NCBI GenBank assembly: GCA_022497155.1
Contig: MU385717.1
Coordinates: forward strand, 372,001-436,000
Direction of reading: 5' to 3'
Length of the DNA stretch: 64,000 nucleotides
DNA from: Whalleya microplaca
Lineage: Eukaryota; Ascomycota; Sordariomycetes; Xylariales; Xylariaceae
Made by a program: the position numbers and the translations under genes. Every line of letters begins with the position of its first letter. The first letter of the stretch is position 1. The notes beneath the pieces are model-generated. The model searched no databases, was not told the origin of the DNA, and saw nothing but the letters and a program-made list of their open reading frames with translations. Shown piece by piece: positions 33,850 through 44,570 of the stretch.

Positions 33850-34425
33850 CTACGCCTTGGAAGCACCGGGGCGGCCTCTTTGTGGTAGAGTCCATGGTTT
33901 GGCGCAGATAACCTGAGATTCATGTTAGTATACAGTATTGGTAGCGTTCACGCCTCCACGGCATAGTAGTCCACGTACCTCGCCTTCACTATAGGCCCAG
34001 AAATATACGACCATGGCCACAAGATAGTAGATTGCCGGATTAGTGCCCTGGTACAGCAGAACAGAGGCGAGAGACGCTAGGGGAAACGAGGCCAGGCGAG
34101 CCTCGATACTGCGGTGTACCGACGATCCAGCAAGCAGTCCCACTGGCCATTCCCAAGCAAAAATCCATAAGCCCAAGATCAGGTTGATGATCTGTAATAT
34201 CGGCACCGGTTTAATCGCCGGGTCTAAAGTCTTCGTGAGGAAGTCCCAGAATATCTTAGGCCAGAAGAATCCCTCGAGAGCAGATGCGACTTGATCTATA
34301 TCCTAGCGTTAGTAATCTTTCCCAATGTCTTTCCTCCCAGATCCAAGACCATGGGATAACCACATACAAGCTGCTGCCGACAGAGTAATGAGCCTCGCCC
34401 AGTGGTTCTTGATAAGTCTCCCCAT
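33850..34425 (-). CDS. Conserved fungal integral membrane protein (DUF7727-like)
   Basis: Three exons on the minus strand: 34368-34425, 33979-34295 and 33850-33912; 145 residues. The start is MGRLIKNHWARLITLSAAA, then across the first intron YQVASALEGFFWPKIFWDFL, KPVPILQIINLILGLWIFAW, EARLASFPLASLASVLLYQG and NPAIYYLVAMVVYFWAYSEGE, ending AKPWTLPQRGRPGASKA. Four hydrophobic helices are evident with short loops and a basic C-terminal tail. I remember close relatives throughout filamentous ascomycetes under an uncharacterised-domain label, but no function. The third exon is preceded by TACTAAC and the acceptor CTCAG; donors are GTATGT and GTACGT. Other upstream frames at 34426-34622 are open, but the homologous start is the ATG at 34425. 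Confidence 0.85.
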
Positions 34426-37400
34426 TTTTGGTAATTCGTTCCCGAGACGTTCGAACTAGACTGCTTTCTTTTTCTCGCCTGGAAGTCCCAACGCTCTTGC
34501 TTTTGTCTTTCTCTTTGCTCTTTTCCCAAAGTCCCAAACGATCCAAGCGCTCGGCCAACCAAGTAATCCAAATCGACGCACACGGGTGAAAGAAGGTAAC
34601 GGAGGCGGACTGACGACGACAAGTCTACACCTTCGGGATAATAATAAAAGAATGTGCTAGGTAGCCGGACCCGCTAAGTATAGAATAGAAGAAGAAAAGT
34701 TGCCGATATTAAAGAATGCTATCAACAATGGCAAGTGCACAGCGCTGGCAGTCAAGAAAAGAATGAAGGCCAAGGACTGAAGCCCACGAGTGGCAGGGCT
34801 ATGCGAGACTATATTAGAAGTCGGGTGGCCCGGGCTCGAATCCCTTGGGGGGAGCTATGCTCCCGTTGAGGGAGAGCTTGTATCAGGACCGACTGATGTG
34901 TGCCGGGAGGGTGTATCTGACGTTTATCGGCTGACGGCGCTAGAGCTTCGTTGGAGATCCACGTTCTTGAGATCTGATCTATAACGATGGCTGGCATCCG
35001 AGCGGCATTGGTATTATCCGTAAAGTTTTGTTTAGTTACTCCGTAGAGAGAAACCAGCCCACAACCTTATTTTCCACGATATGAGACCAGAAAGGCGTCG
35101 TTCGAGGCGATTCTCTACTGTTTCTATGACGATACTCCACAATAATGTCGACTTAGCAACTGGTTGAAGCTTTCTTGTGCTGGGGCTTGTGGTACTCTAG
35201 TTCGTCGCATAAGGAACGGGTCGAAGATCAAACAGTACGCTGATACTTAGAGGAGGTGTTATGGATTTCTTCATGTATGGAAGGGTAGGTCTTCAGACAC
35301 GGGGGGCATGCGATAGTTTAAGAACGGACGGGGATGGTGGGTCTCGAGGGAAACATGGACAGTCTCATGAACCAGGCGGCCGAGACCGCCATCTTCAGTA
35401 AGCCAATACCTGCAGGGCCGGGATGCCTGAGGGTATTTGCGGCCCTTCGCGAAAGCAATGGGGCTGTTTAGCTACCTAACCTAGTCCAAGGGCAAGGGCG
35501 TAGCACAGCGGTTGTGTCCTGCTTTCATGATGTGCAGAATGGGCATACATACGACCCAAAGCAGTTTAGAGTCTGCTCGGTATCGACCATGGCAACGCTG
35601 CACACAGCGTGTGAATTTGGCTTCAATTGGACAAAAAAGAACTCGAATAGCCCCAAGGTACCCTTGACCTAAGCAGGCGGGTACATGAATGGCGGTAACT
35701 TGGCATGTTGTAGCGACGGGTATTGGGTATCCCGATGATTGCGGTCGTAAAAACGGTTGTCGAGAATAGCCAGGTTGTGAACGACTGAGGTGATTGGACT
35801 TTCATCGGCGGCTACAGAGTCTTAGCACAGCCAATAAGAAAAGCTATGACCTCCAGGGCTGCGGGACTAACCCTGGATGCCACCGGCTATCCACCCCGTT
35901 GCAGGGGTTAAAAGGGTAAAGTAGTATCCCTAACCCCAGGGTTGCCAGGTACACATACTGCCAGGTCCGAAAGACGTTCACATCTTTCCTCTTCGCCTTT
36001 CCATTCCCAGTTTATCGATTACTGCGAAGGGCAGTTCATCAGTTGATATCAATGTAGGTATTTCTGGCTATTCTGACCTTTCAACTTTCAAGAATCAGTG
36101 TTGAGCGTCTCGTGGTGATTTCCGGTAGGCCAAGGTACTATGTACGGCTTTGCAATGGGTTCTCCCTTACAATCCAGACATGCTAGTTCCATGGACATAC
36201 ATATGGTACCATGTATGCTATTCTGAACTCTCAACTTTTAGGAGGTACAGGTGGGTGAAGGCTATGCAACGCGATAATTCATGCGAACTAGGAACTTGAG
36301 ACATCTTTCTTTAGGTATCCGGGTGCCGAGTATGGCACAGACATTGAACAGTTTCGCAGGTGAGGAAGCTGAGGCAGATTGAGTTTGGTGGTGGTAAGAT
36401 AAGATCGGCCTATGTGAGAGCAAGGATACCGCATCATTCGAGAAGCTAGACTTGATACGGATCCATGAGATGTGCATGCAGCTGCATAGCACTAGTAGAG
36501 CCGGGGTTCATGTGAGGGGGCCTCAAATCGAGAAACCCGATTAACATTAATAAGGCATTGGATATGTTGCTGCTCGTCGAGTTCAAATAGACATTTATCC
36601 CAACTCTCGCAACTCTGTCATGTTGACCACCTATGCTAGTATTTCAGCATAGCTCGAGACACAACTCTTAAACTCTGCGAAACCATAGCAGTATGTACGT
36701 CCTCGAGTCCAACAAGGAATTGAGATTAAAGCATGATAGTGTAAGAAAAGTGTCTGCAACTTCGCAGAAGACATCCTTACTGCCCAAGACGCTAAGGCAA
36801 TAGTAGTCTGCAAAGAGGAAGTCGCAATGCCTTACTTCACACTATTAGAAGATAAGAGAAGAATGAGCATACTGAAGCCAGTATTGGATGAAGTAGCGAT
36901 CTATTCATCACACACATTAGTGTGTTGACGAACTGTGATATTTGATGGTTCTCCACCGCATTGCTGTCAGGTGACGGTCAGCTTGACGAAATACATGAGT
37001 ACTTGTATGCGGTGTGCCACAGACAGGTGTCGATGCAATTGAGTTTATTCTCGTCGGCGGCTGTTAAAGGTGTCTGATTGGACTCGCTTCTGGAAGCCAC
37101 CTAATGTGGTGCGAGTATGTCGAATGGCTGGGAACGGTGTGGCTCGTTGGTTAGGATTTAGAGCCAATAAAATAGACGGCTGTCATCGCAGTGTTCTCTA
37201 GCGTTCGGGACCTGGCGTGATCATCAAGTGCCAGCGAGGGGTCTGTAATAAGGCCTGTATTGCGTATGAGCCAGGTTGGTGAGATCCATAAAGGCATTAT
37301 ACTGGTAGTTGTATGTTGAGAAAGACGAATCGCATTATCAGATGTAATATAAGACAGATTCTCCAGCATCCCCCCACTCGTTGTATGTGAATCATTAATG

Positions 37401-38213
37401 TCCCGTCAGACCATCACTCTTCTCGAGCGGCCATTGAACGAGGCCACTTACGAGTTTGGTCCATTCCTCCGGCATGGCATTGTTGCCAGTCCAATGGCCA
37501 GAACTCTCTGATGCTCATCACCACAGATTTCTGGGTCAGTCAGCAATAACTAGAAGGTAGATTGCAACCTGAGGCAATTCGTCTTATTTTGTTGTCAACG
37601 GTTATCTATGCAGATGTCGGCAAATGATCGCATCACACCGCGACTACCACTGGAGACGCAGTTCCTGTAGTTTGGCCACAGATCATTAGGTTCCAGTCTC
37701 TAGGTAGCTCTTCGGATCTTTCTATAGAGAGGACACGAAGATTGTGGGGTCAATATCGCAATTGACGCTTCAAATCTCATCTCTTGCTATATGTTCAGCC
37801 AGTGGCGATCATTTATAATACCAGTAAGGCTGGTTAATCAAGTTGATAAAGCTCCCTCGGTCAGTAAGGACGTTGTGGGGAGGACTGAATTGTTGTTGCT
37901 AAAATAGTGAATATAAAATGCTAAGGGCAGTGCAGTCACTCGTGAGCCACAGATTGCTTGCTGCGTGACGTTCTTACACTCCAATGCTCACGACCAGACT
38001 ATGACCTGGGATTCTTCTGCGGCACCAAGGAAACAATGACCTTGGAACATGTTCGCCTCGGATGAGTCGTTTGATGCGCCACAGGTCATATGTGCAGTGA
38101 ACAGTAACTCACTCAATTCAGGTTCTACCAGCACAGCCCAATAGGAGGCGACGGGTCGGCTAAATATAGCCGTGGCGCTGACTCGGCGAGCAGAGTACAG
38201 TATGCTGCATAAC
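34426..38213. other. Gene-poor 3.8 kb block
   Basis: No intact gene. The upstream part should hold the promoter of the membrane-protein gene. Minus-strand exon-like scraps lie around 37440-37700: one frame reads EPNDLWPNYRNCVSSGSRG and FADICIDN, then after an interruption DPEICGDEHQRVLAIGLATM, ending at a consensus GTAAGT donor (37451-37446). They cannot be joined into a full gene and may be relics. A C-rich segment near 34830 resembles a tRNA B box but does not fold. Confidence 0.5.
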
Positions 38214-39014
38214 TTAGTCGATGATATATTCATCTCTCCAGAAGGCGATGACATTCTCTGCATCGTGCGTCAAGTACTCTGCTATTTTTATCTGCCCAGC
38301 TGGCATCGACACCTTGTCCATCATGTCCCTAATACTAGACGTAATGTCGGTTAAGACATTGACTGTATGTTCACAGAGTGGCTGATCGTCAGAACAGTAA
38401 GGAAGAAGTGTTCGGGCTGGGTTTGCTATTTTCTTAGGCCCACTGCTGGTGCTGCTTTGACGATGAAAAGCCATTAGGTGTTTTGGTGCAGCTTCAACCG
38501 AGTCGACTGGAATAACAGGCATTTCGAAATTGCCAACAAGACTTCCTTGGTCAGCCGAACATGCCAAGGTGGCACGGGGGCTCGTGAAGGAATAAGGGAA
38601 GAACTGCTCACTCTAGCTGAAGCCTCATCAATGTCGCTATGGGACTCTCCTGGTCTGCCTCCTGCTTACATAAGAACATAATTGCAACATCCTGCCCCCC
38701 GTTCAAATGAAATAACCTCTCGATTCGATTTCTGTTTCCGTTTGGGCCAACGTCTGATGGCGATAAGAAAATGGCACGCAGTATCCTGTTGGATGAGCCG
38801 CCCGAGGGTGGTAGAGGAAGTGCAACATCATGAGTGTCAAGTTGGGCCTCTGCATTCTAGCTTAGCGCTGCCCTCTGCTCGAACGCGGCACGCGTAAAGA
38901 ATACGATGTTGCTGTACCTTTCCATCTAGCATTGTTGCTCTGCAGAAGTGCCGGGGTAAGTGAAGCCCAATCAGGGCGCTTCCGCAAGGAGTAGCAAATC
39001 AGAAAGGTCGTCAT
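38214..39014 (-). CDS. Spliced unknown protein
   Basis: Proposed exons on the minus strand: 38918-39014, 38612-38849 and 38214-38541; 220 residues. The junctions (GTACAG to GCAG; GTGAGC, branch GCTGAC, to GGAAG) keep frame and remove the stops that break it. The protein has NRNRIERLFHLNGGQDVAIMF, then MRLQLD|LVGNFEMPVIPVDSVE, a Ser-rich linker with NPARTLLPYCSDDQPLCEHTV, helix-forming NVLTDITSSIRDMMDKV, and ends HDAENVIAFWRDEYIID. The pattern resembles a conserved fungal protein without known role, as far as I remember. The start is uncertain: the frame of exon 1 is open further up without an ATG, so another exon may precede it. It lies in a gene-poor block; a recently decayed gene is also possible. 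Confidence 0.45.
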
Positions 39015-39865
39015 GGCCAACTCCCTAATTTCGTTGCAACGGAAATCTGCAGTTGCCCACAGACCGCAAAGGAACCGAAATGGTAATTTTATAACCTCGT
39101 ATGATTCCAAATAGAAAAATAGAAAGATACAAGTTGGGAAGTTAAGAGGGAAAGATAATGGGAATAGAAGAGGCGGCTATAAAAGTGAATCGAACCTACC
39201 TACATACCTACTTACCTCTCGGTCCGGGCAGTGTCTTCAGTAAACCTGCCTCACATAGGCTGTCTATTCTCAATTGAGTTGGCAAGAGCGTCCCTTTGGT
39301 TATATTGATGTGTGCATAAGGTAGGTATTACCCCTGGGTCTCGACTTCCCCATACACGCAATCGTTTCCTGGAGTACATGTGTATGCCGTCCCTCAGGTA
39401 CACTTATGTCAGGTATACAGTAAAGTTTAGTCATCTACCCGTCTACCTAGGTACCCAGGACCCTGAGGAAGACTGGATAGCTAGAACAGTATAATCGTAA
39501 ATATATACGAACAGATTGTACCTACATGTAGGTAGTTAGGAGACATTTCGATCAAACTCGAAACGCTAGCTCACATAGCCATATTATCAAATGAGTCGAG
39601 AAATGATGGGCATTTGTATGTTCTGGAGCTGGATTTTTTCACTAGGGGTATAAGTAAGAAACAGCTTCTTTGTCCTTGAGATTTTCCTTCCATTTCTAAT
39701 CGTCTAAGAGTGAAGTATTTCGCCCCTAATATACAATTCTCTCTAATCGTGTCGTTAAATGGTGGGATGCAAACAATGTACAATCGTTGAATTATATAGA
39801 CATGGATATCGTCGATTAGAGCATTAGAGTCGCCTGCCATCCACAACTACGATTCTCCGTCGTCG
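39015..39865. other. Intergenic 0.85 kb with palindrome
   Basis: Between the unknown gene and OPA3. TACCTAC-type motifs cluster at 39196-39220 and 39440-39460, and the perfect palindrome TACCTACATGTAGGTA is at 39519-39534. No coding signal. Confidence 0.5.
39519..39534. repeat. Perfect 16-bp palindrome of the TACCTAC family
   Basis: TACCTACA and TGTAGGTA form a perfect inverted repeat without spacer. The same half-site is scattered through many intergenic regions of the window. Confidence 0.9.
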
Positions 39866-40618
39866 TTAGGCCGAGGGCGATACCATTGGTGGTGGTGGTG
39901 AGAATGTAGGCGGGAGTGTCAGTAGAGGCTTATTCGTTTTAGGGTCTTTGAACCCCCTGAGCGCCTCCTCAAGCATCAGCACCCGACTATGGTGCTGCTT
40001 CTCCGTCTCCTCAAGCTCCCTTTCCCTTCTCTCAAGCTCGTCGAACCGTGCGTTGACATCCTTGATCCTCTCGAGATTGGCGTCCGGCTTCTGGGAAGAC
40101 CTGTGATATTCGTATAGGATCAAGACAGCGGCTACAAGCAGGATGAAGGTATCGCCAGCTACGTCTGCGAAAAGGTCGACCGCCTTTGCCTCAGGTAGAG
40201 GCCTGAATTTCCTTTTCCAGACGCTTATTAACGAAAGATTGCGGTTGGCGCGGGTCTCTGGGCCTGTCTGGCCATGCTTGGTACGCATCTCTTCTTCCCT
40301 CTCTATTTCCTCTTTTGTCTTGACCGTTGGCGCCTCAGCCTTCTCCTTTGCCCTGATCTCTGCCTCAACATTACGCAGAAGCGCTACCGAGAGGCGCATG
40401 TTTAACTGGTGGATGCTTTGGCCGTATTTAGCAGCGAAGCTGCGGAATCTAGGGTGCTCGTGGGCTTGTATCTTGATCCGATTCTGAATAGTATTATTAG
40501 TGATCGGCTGAAGGTAACAGGCCATCATTTTTGGTTGGAATCGTGGTCATACAGCGCCATATTTGGAGATATGCCTTAGGAATAAAGAAGCAAGCTTGAA
40601 CAACGGCAGAGCCACCAT
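39866..40618 (-). CDS. OPA3-like protein
   Basis: Two exons on the minus strand, 40553-40618 and 39866-40483; 227 residues. Exon 1 encodes MVALPLFKLASLFLRHISKYGA, joined by a 69 bp intron (GTATGA ... TTCAG) to NRIKIQAHEHPRFRSFAAKYGQ and QSIHQLNMRLSVALLR, the OPA3 signature. A hydrophobic helix at about 130-150 (DTFILLVAAVLILYEY) follows the FRPLPEAKAVDLFADVAGD segment, and the rest is a coiled coil (ERIKDVNARFDELERRERE) ending in a Pro-rich tail. OPA3 proteins are found in mitochondria, and in some species at peroxisomes, and are tied to organelle shape and lipid metabolism; the biochemical role is unclear. The exon 1 start is needed for the N-terminal targeting segment. Divergent from the Polo kinase. 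Confidence 0.92.
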
Positions 40619-41484
40619 CTCGTCTCGTTCCTGTGCTTACGTTCCGTTTCGGCTATAGGGATGGTATTTGACTATAAGAGAAGAGCACTCGCCGGGGACG
40701 CTCGTTGACATTGATAAGGTATTAATGAACAGCAACCATTTTTCCCGAGCCAGGCGCAGCGTTATGGTCCACTATGGAGACTGCGGAGGTAGATTGTCTG
40801 CTGAAGTCGGCTGGAGACGAGTTGCAGCGGGCGCAATCGCCGGGACAGCGGGATGATGTACAAAGTAGTTCCACCTTATCGATACCTAGTGGACGGTGGT
40901 GCCAAGAGCTGAGCTTCGGTGTTGTGTCGGCCCCACAAAGGTCAGGGCCTGCTGGTGGTTGCTCCCCCAACGGGTTGCTCCATCTCTCCTGTAAACGAAT
41001 GGAGCACTTCTTATTAGCGTGCAGTGTACAGCACACACTCACTTCCGTTAACTTCCCTTACCTACATGTATGCCGTGGATCATGTAATCACACAGACTTT
41101 CTCTCTCTCAATAAATATCGTTGATGCGAAGACCTTGATCATAACACCGGACTTGGTAGTCAGATTGGATGTTATTGAATTAAAATACTGGTAAGTTGCA
41201 CCTGAATGTTTTATTTATATTGCCGTAGCTACCACAAGAACTCCATTGTTTGTCCAGGTGGACAGATTGGGATTATCCAATGTGTTCGCTACATGGTGCA
41301 CATCAATCTGTTCAATCACAGCTGCAAATAAACATTGATTCATAAACATCACCGGGTCTCGCTCGATTTACTAATGCTCGTGTCAGGAAACCGAGCAGCT
41401 CAGTGGTACAAGCACAAAACTCAAGTCAATTATCGCGGCGCCCCCTTCTCGCTTGTCTCCAAACTTCGTCTGCCCGGAATCCCA
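40619..41484. promoter_or_regulatory. Shared divergent promoter region of OPA3-like and Polo kinase genes
   Basis: 866 bp between the two start codons. It contains a TACCTACATGTA half-palindrome at about 41059-41070 and CT-rich stretches. The frame of the kinase is open upstream to about 41335 without an ATG. No specific factor site recognised. Confidence 0.5.
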
Positions 41485-44400
41485 ATGGCGGACCGAGTGG
41501 CGGCAACAAAACAGGCCAGCGATACAGACGCCTTGTCTCCTAGGGATGCCAACGCCCAGATTCCACCCCGAGGAATAGACGCCGGCAGGGTCAAAGCAGC
41601 CCTGGCTTCCAAACCCACCCAGAAGGAAAAGGAGCTTCCTCCTCAGCCTCCTCTCCAAGTATATGAACCTCCGAGCCTCGACCGTAAAGATGGCGCCACA
41701 TATTCAGTCGGGAAGATGCTGGGCAAGGGCGGCTTCGCAGTATGTTACGAGGGGCAGCTCCCAGGAAGCAGGAGGAAGTATGCCTTGAAGATTGTGAAAA
41801 GCAACATGCCGTCAAAACTGGAACAGAAGGTATATCCTGCCATTGAGGCAGCCTATGGAGAATACTTACTAATCCCGATAATAGTTCCAAACCGAGCTAC
41901 AGATCCATTCCAAGATGAGACACCAAAATGTTGTCCAATTTCTCAGGGCCTTCGCCTTCGATAGCTGCACGTATCTTGTCCTCGAGCTCTGTCCCAACGG
42001 TTCCTTAATGGACATGGTCAAACGAAGAAGGGGATTGACGGAGCCCGAGGTACGGTTCTATTCGGTGCAGATAGCTGGTGCTATCAAGTACATGCACGCC
42101 AAGGGAGTCATTCATCGAGATCTCAAGATGGGCAATATCTTTCTCGACAAGAACATGAACGCCAAGATCGGTGATTTTGGACTGGCGGCGTTGTTGGTCA
42201 CTGGCAGAGACATGCAAACGATTCGCCGAACAACGTTGTGCGGTACGCCCAATTACATCGCGCCGGAGATCCTAGAAAAGGGGAGAAAGGGTCACGACCA
42301 TATGGTGGACATATGGAGCTTGGGCATTATAATGTGAGTTGCTCCGGCATGATTTTGGATTGAGCAATAACTTACAGATTGCGTGCAGGTTTGCGATGCT
42401 TACATCCAAACCACCATTTCAATCGGCGACAACAGACGAGATCTATCGTCGTGCCAGGAATCGAGACTACGAATGGCCCAATCCCGAAAACAAGTATATC
42501 TCTCCCGAGGCAAAAGACATTGTGGCCATCATGTTGCAAGACGCAGATCTAAGACCAGATCCCGATGTCATTGTGCAACATGAGTTTTTTGTCTCCGGTT
42601 ATGTCCCAACTCCAGCCGATATAACAACGAAGCTGCGTGATTGTGCTCCCGATAAAGGTCATTTCTATACCTCAGACCTTCCGCCACGGATGGCTTCGCA
42701 AAGCATCCACACCTTGAAAGAAATGTGTATAAGCTGCGAGGTTGGGCCTTGGAATGAGACCCAGTCAGTCTATAAGAGTACTTGGAGAGAGGTTGCACTC
42801 GAAGAAAAGGCCGGTCTGACTCCTGTCATTCCACTCGCGGAAGGCATCGTCTACCGACCCTATGAAGAGGTTAGCAGAGAACAGAACCTTGCCCAGGTGC
42901 CAGCGAGACCGCCTCCACAGCCAGTCGTGAAGAAGGAGGATGAGGCTTCTGCAACACAATCAGCACCCACAGGCCTATTACGAGCTCCGCCTCAGAGTTT
43001 CGCAGCACAGCAACGTGCTCAGAGCAAACCGCTGAAGCCAGCTGCCATCCCACGATCTCGCACGGTAGAGGGCATGCCCGCGCCTAGTGCTAGCGGCACG
43101 ATGCGTTCACGTCCCAGGAGGGAACTTCCCCACAGCTCTACAGAGAACAACCTCGCAGCGAGGTCAGCCTCGGCATCTACGAAAGCTGCAGACCGCCCAG
43201 CCGAGAGACGCAAGCTACAAGCACCTCCCCCAAAGCTCGAGGACAAGAAGCCGGTATCTGAGAACGTAAAAGCTGAACGAGCGCCAATGCCAGCTAGTAC
43301 GGGACCACGTACGGCAAGTTTGTTTGGGTCTTCAGAGCGCAGATTGTTAGTACCCGATACACAGCCTGAACTCGTGTTAGAGCGTCTTCGCCGATTACAA
43401 AGTGAGCTCGAGCGTGCTCTAAACTCGAGGTCGACGGCAATCCTAGGGAAGACTCCTACGCCGTCACCACCACATATCGTTGTCAAGTGGGTAGACTACA
43501 CTAATAAATTCGGCTTGGGTTACATCCTTAATGATGGAAGTATCGGCTGCGTACTCAAGAGTTTGCCTAGCAGCGCCAAGGCTAACAAAACCGTTATGTT
43601 GCCTCAGGCTTGCGTCTTGGTCCGGGAAGCTGAACAGCATTGCTTACGACTACATGAACCTGGTTATCCTGATCGCGGCCAATACGTGCCCATGAGCCAG
43701 GCTGTCCAATTCTACGAGAACAACGGCGAAGGTGGTTTATCCACTGTCTTTGTCCATCCTTCGCAATTCAAAATCGACGCAAACTCAGACGAGACAGCGG
43801 GAAAACTCTCAGCAGTTGCTCGTGATGTATATGATTTTCGCAAGCGACAGCTACTCAGTATATGGAAGAAGTTTGCTAACTACATGATGGAACATGGCCG
43901 GGACCAAGATGCCGCGGACGACACAGGTATTCTGCAGGTACCAACCTCAACCAAGCAGACCATGCCCCCAGAGGACGTGGTAACCTTCTACCAACGCATC
44001 GGCGACGTCGGTTGCTGGGCCTTCGCCGATGGCCACATACAGTTCAACTTCCCCGATCACACTAAAATTGTACTCGACTCCACGGGGACCTGGTGCCACT
44101 TCTGGCACCTCCCGCAGGAGGCAGCGGAGAAGCTAGCGGACAGCGGCGACCTGGACGAGAGCGCGCTGGACGAGCGGGCGGTGCTCTCGTACCCGCTGCA
44201 GACGCTGCTGAACTTCGCGACGAAGCCGGCGATCCGGCCGACGCGCAACGTGACGCGCAACAAGCGGCCGGAGATCAACCCGATGATCCAGGGGATCCCG
44301 GCCGCGAACCACCTGCGCCAGAAGATCGAGTTCATCCGCGACGTCGTGCGCGAGTGGGTCGCCAACGGCGGCCTCGGCAACAGCAACATGGCCCGCGAGC

Positions 44401-44570
44401 ACCGCATGCAGTGGACCGGCTGCCGCGACACCGTCCACACCGGCCCCAGCAAGCACGTCTGGGTCACCATCGGCGCGCGCTGGGGCGACGAGCGCTTCTC
44501 CGCCGTCGTCGACCCCAAGAGGCCCGGCGAGCTTGGCGGCGAGGTCGAGGTCAAGAAGCCTACTACTTGA
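41485..44570 (+). CDS. Polo-like serine/threonine kinase (Cdc5/Plk1 family)
   Basis: Three exons: 41485-41829, 41885-42333 and 42389-44570; 991 residues. The kinase domain follows a ~70-residue polar N-terminus: glycine loop GKMLGKGGFAVCYEG, ATP-Lys in YALKIVKS, HRDLKMGNIFLD (about residue 192), DFGLA, and the activation loop RRTTLCGTPNYIAPEIL, which is diagnostic for Plk with Thr before LCGTPNY. A long disordered linker (residues ~390-600) leads to two polo boxes: the first begins VVKWVDYTNKFGLGYIL (~630), the second EDVVTFYQRIGDVGCWAF (~800). The C-terminus extends a further ~100 residues past the second box. Polo kinases phosphorylate targets primed for polo-box docking to drive mitotic entry, anaphase and cytokinesis. 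The last ~400 bp are GC-rich (42 of 60 at 44161-44220, against 25 of 60 at 43501-43560). Confidence 0.95.

Noticed and set aside
34800..34900. GGGCTCGAATCCC sequence resembling a tRNA B box
   Set aside because: The T-stem does not pair over five bases and no acceptor stem or anticodon arm can be drawn.
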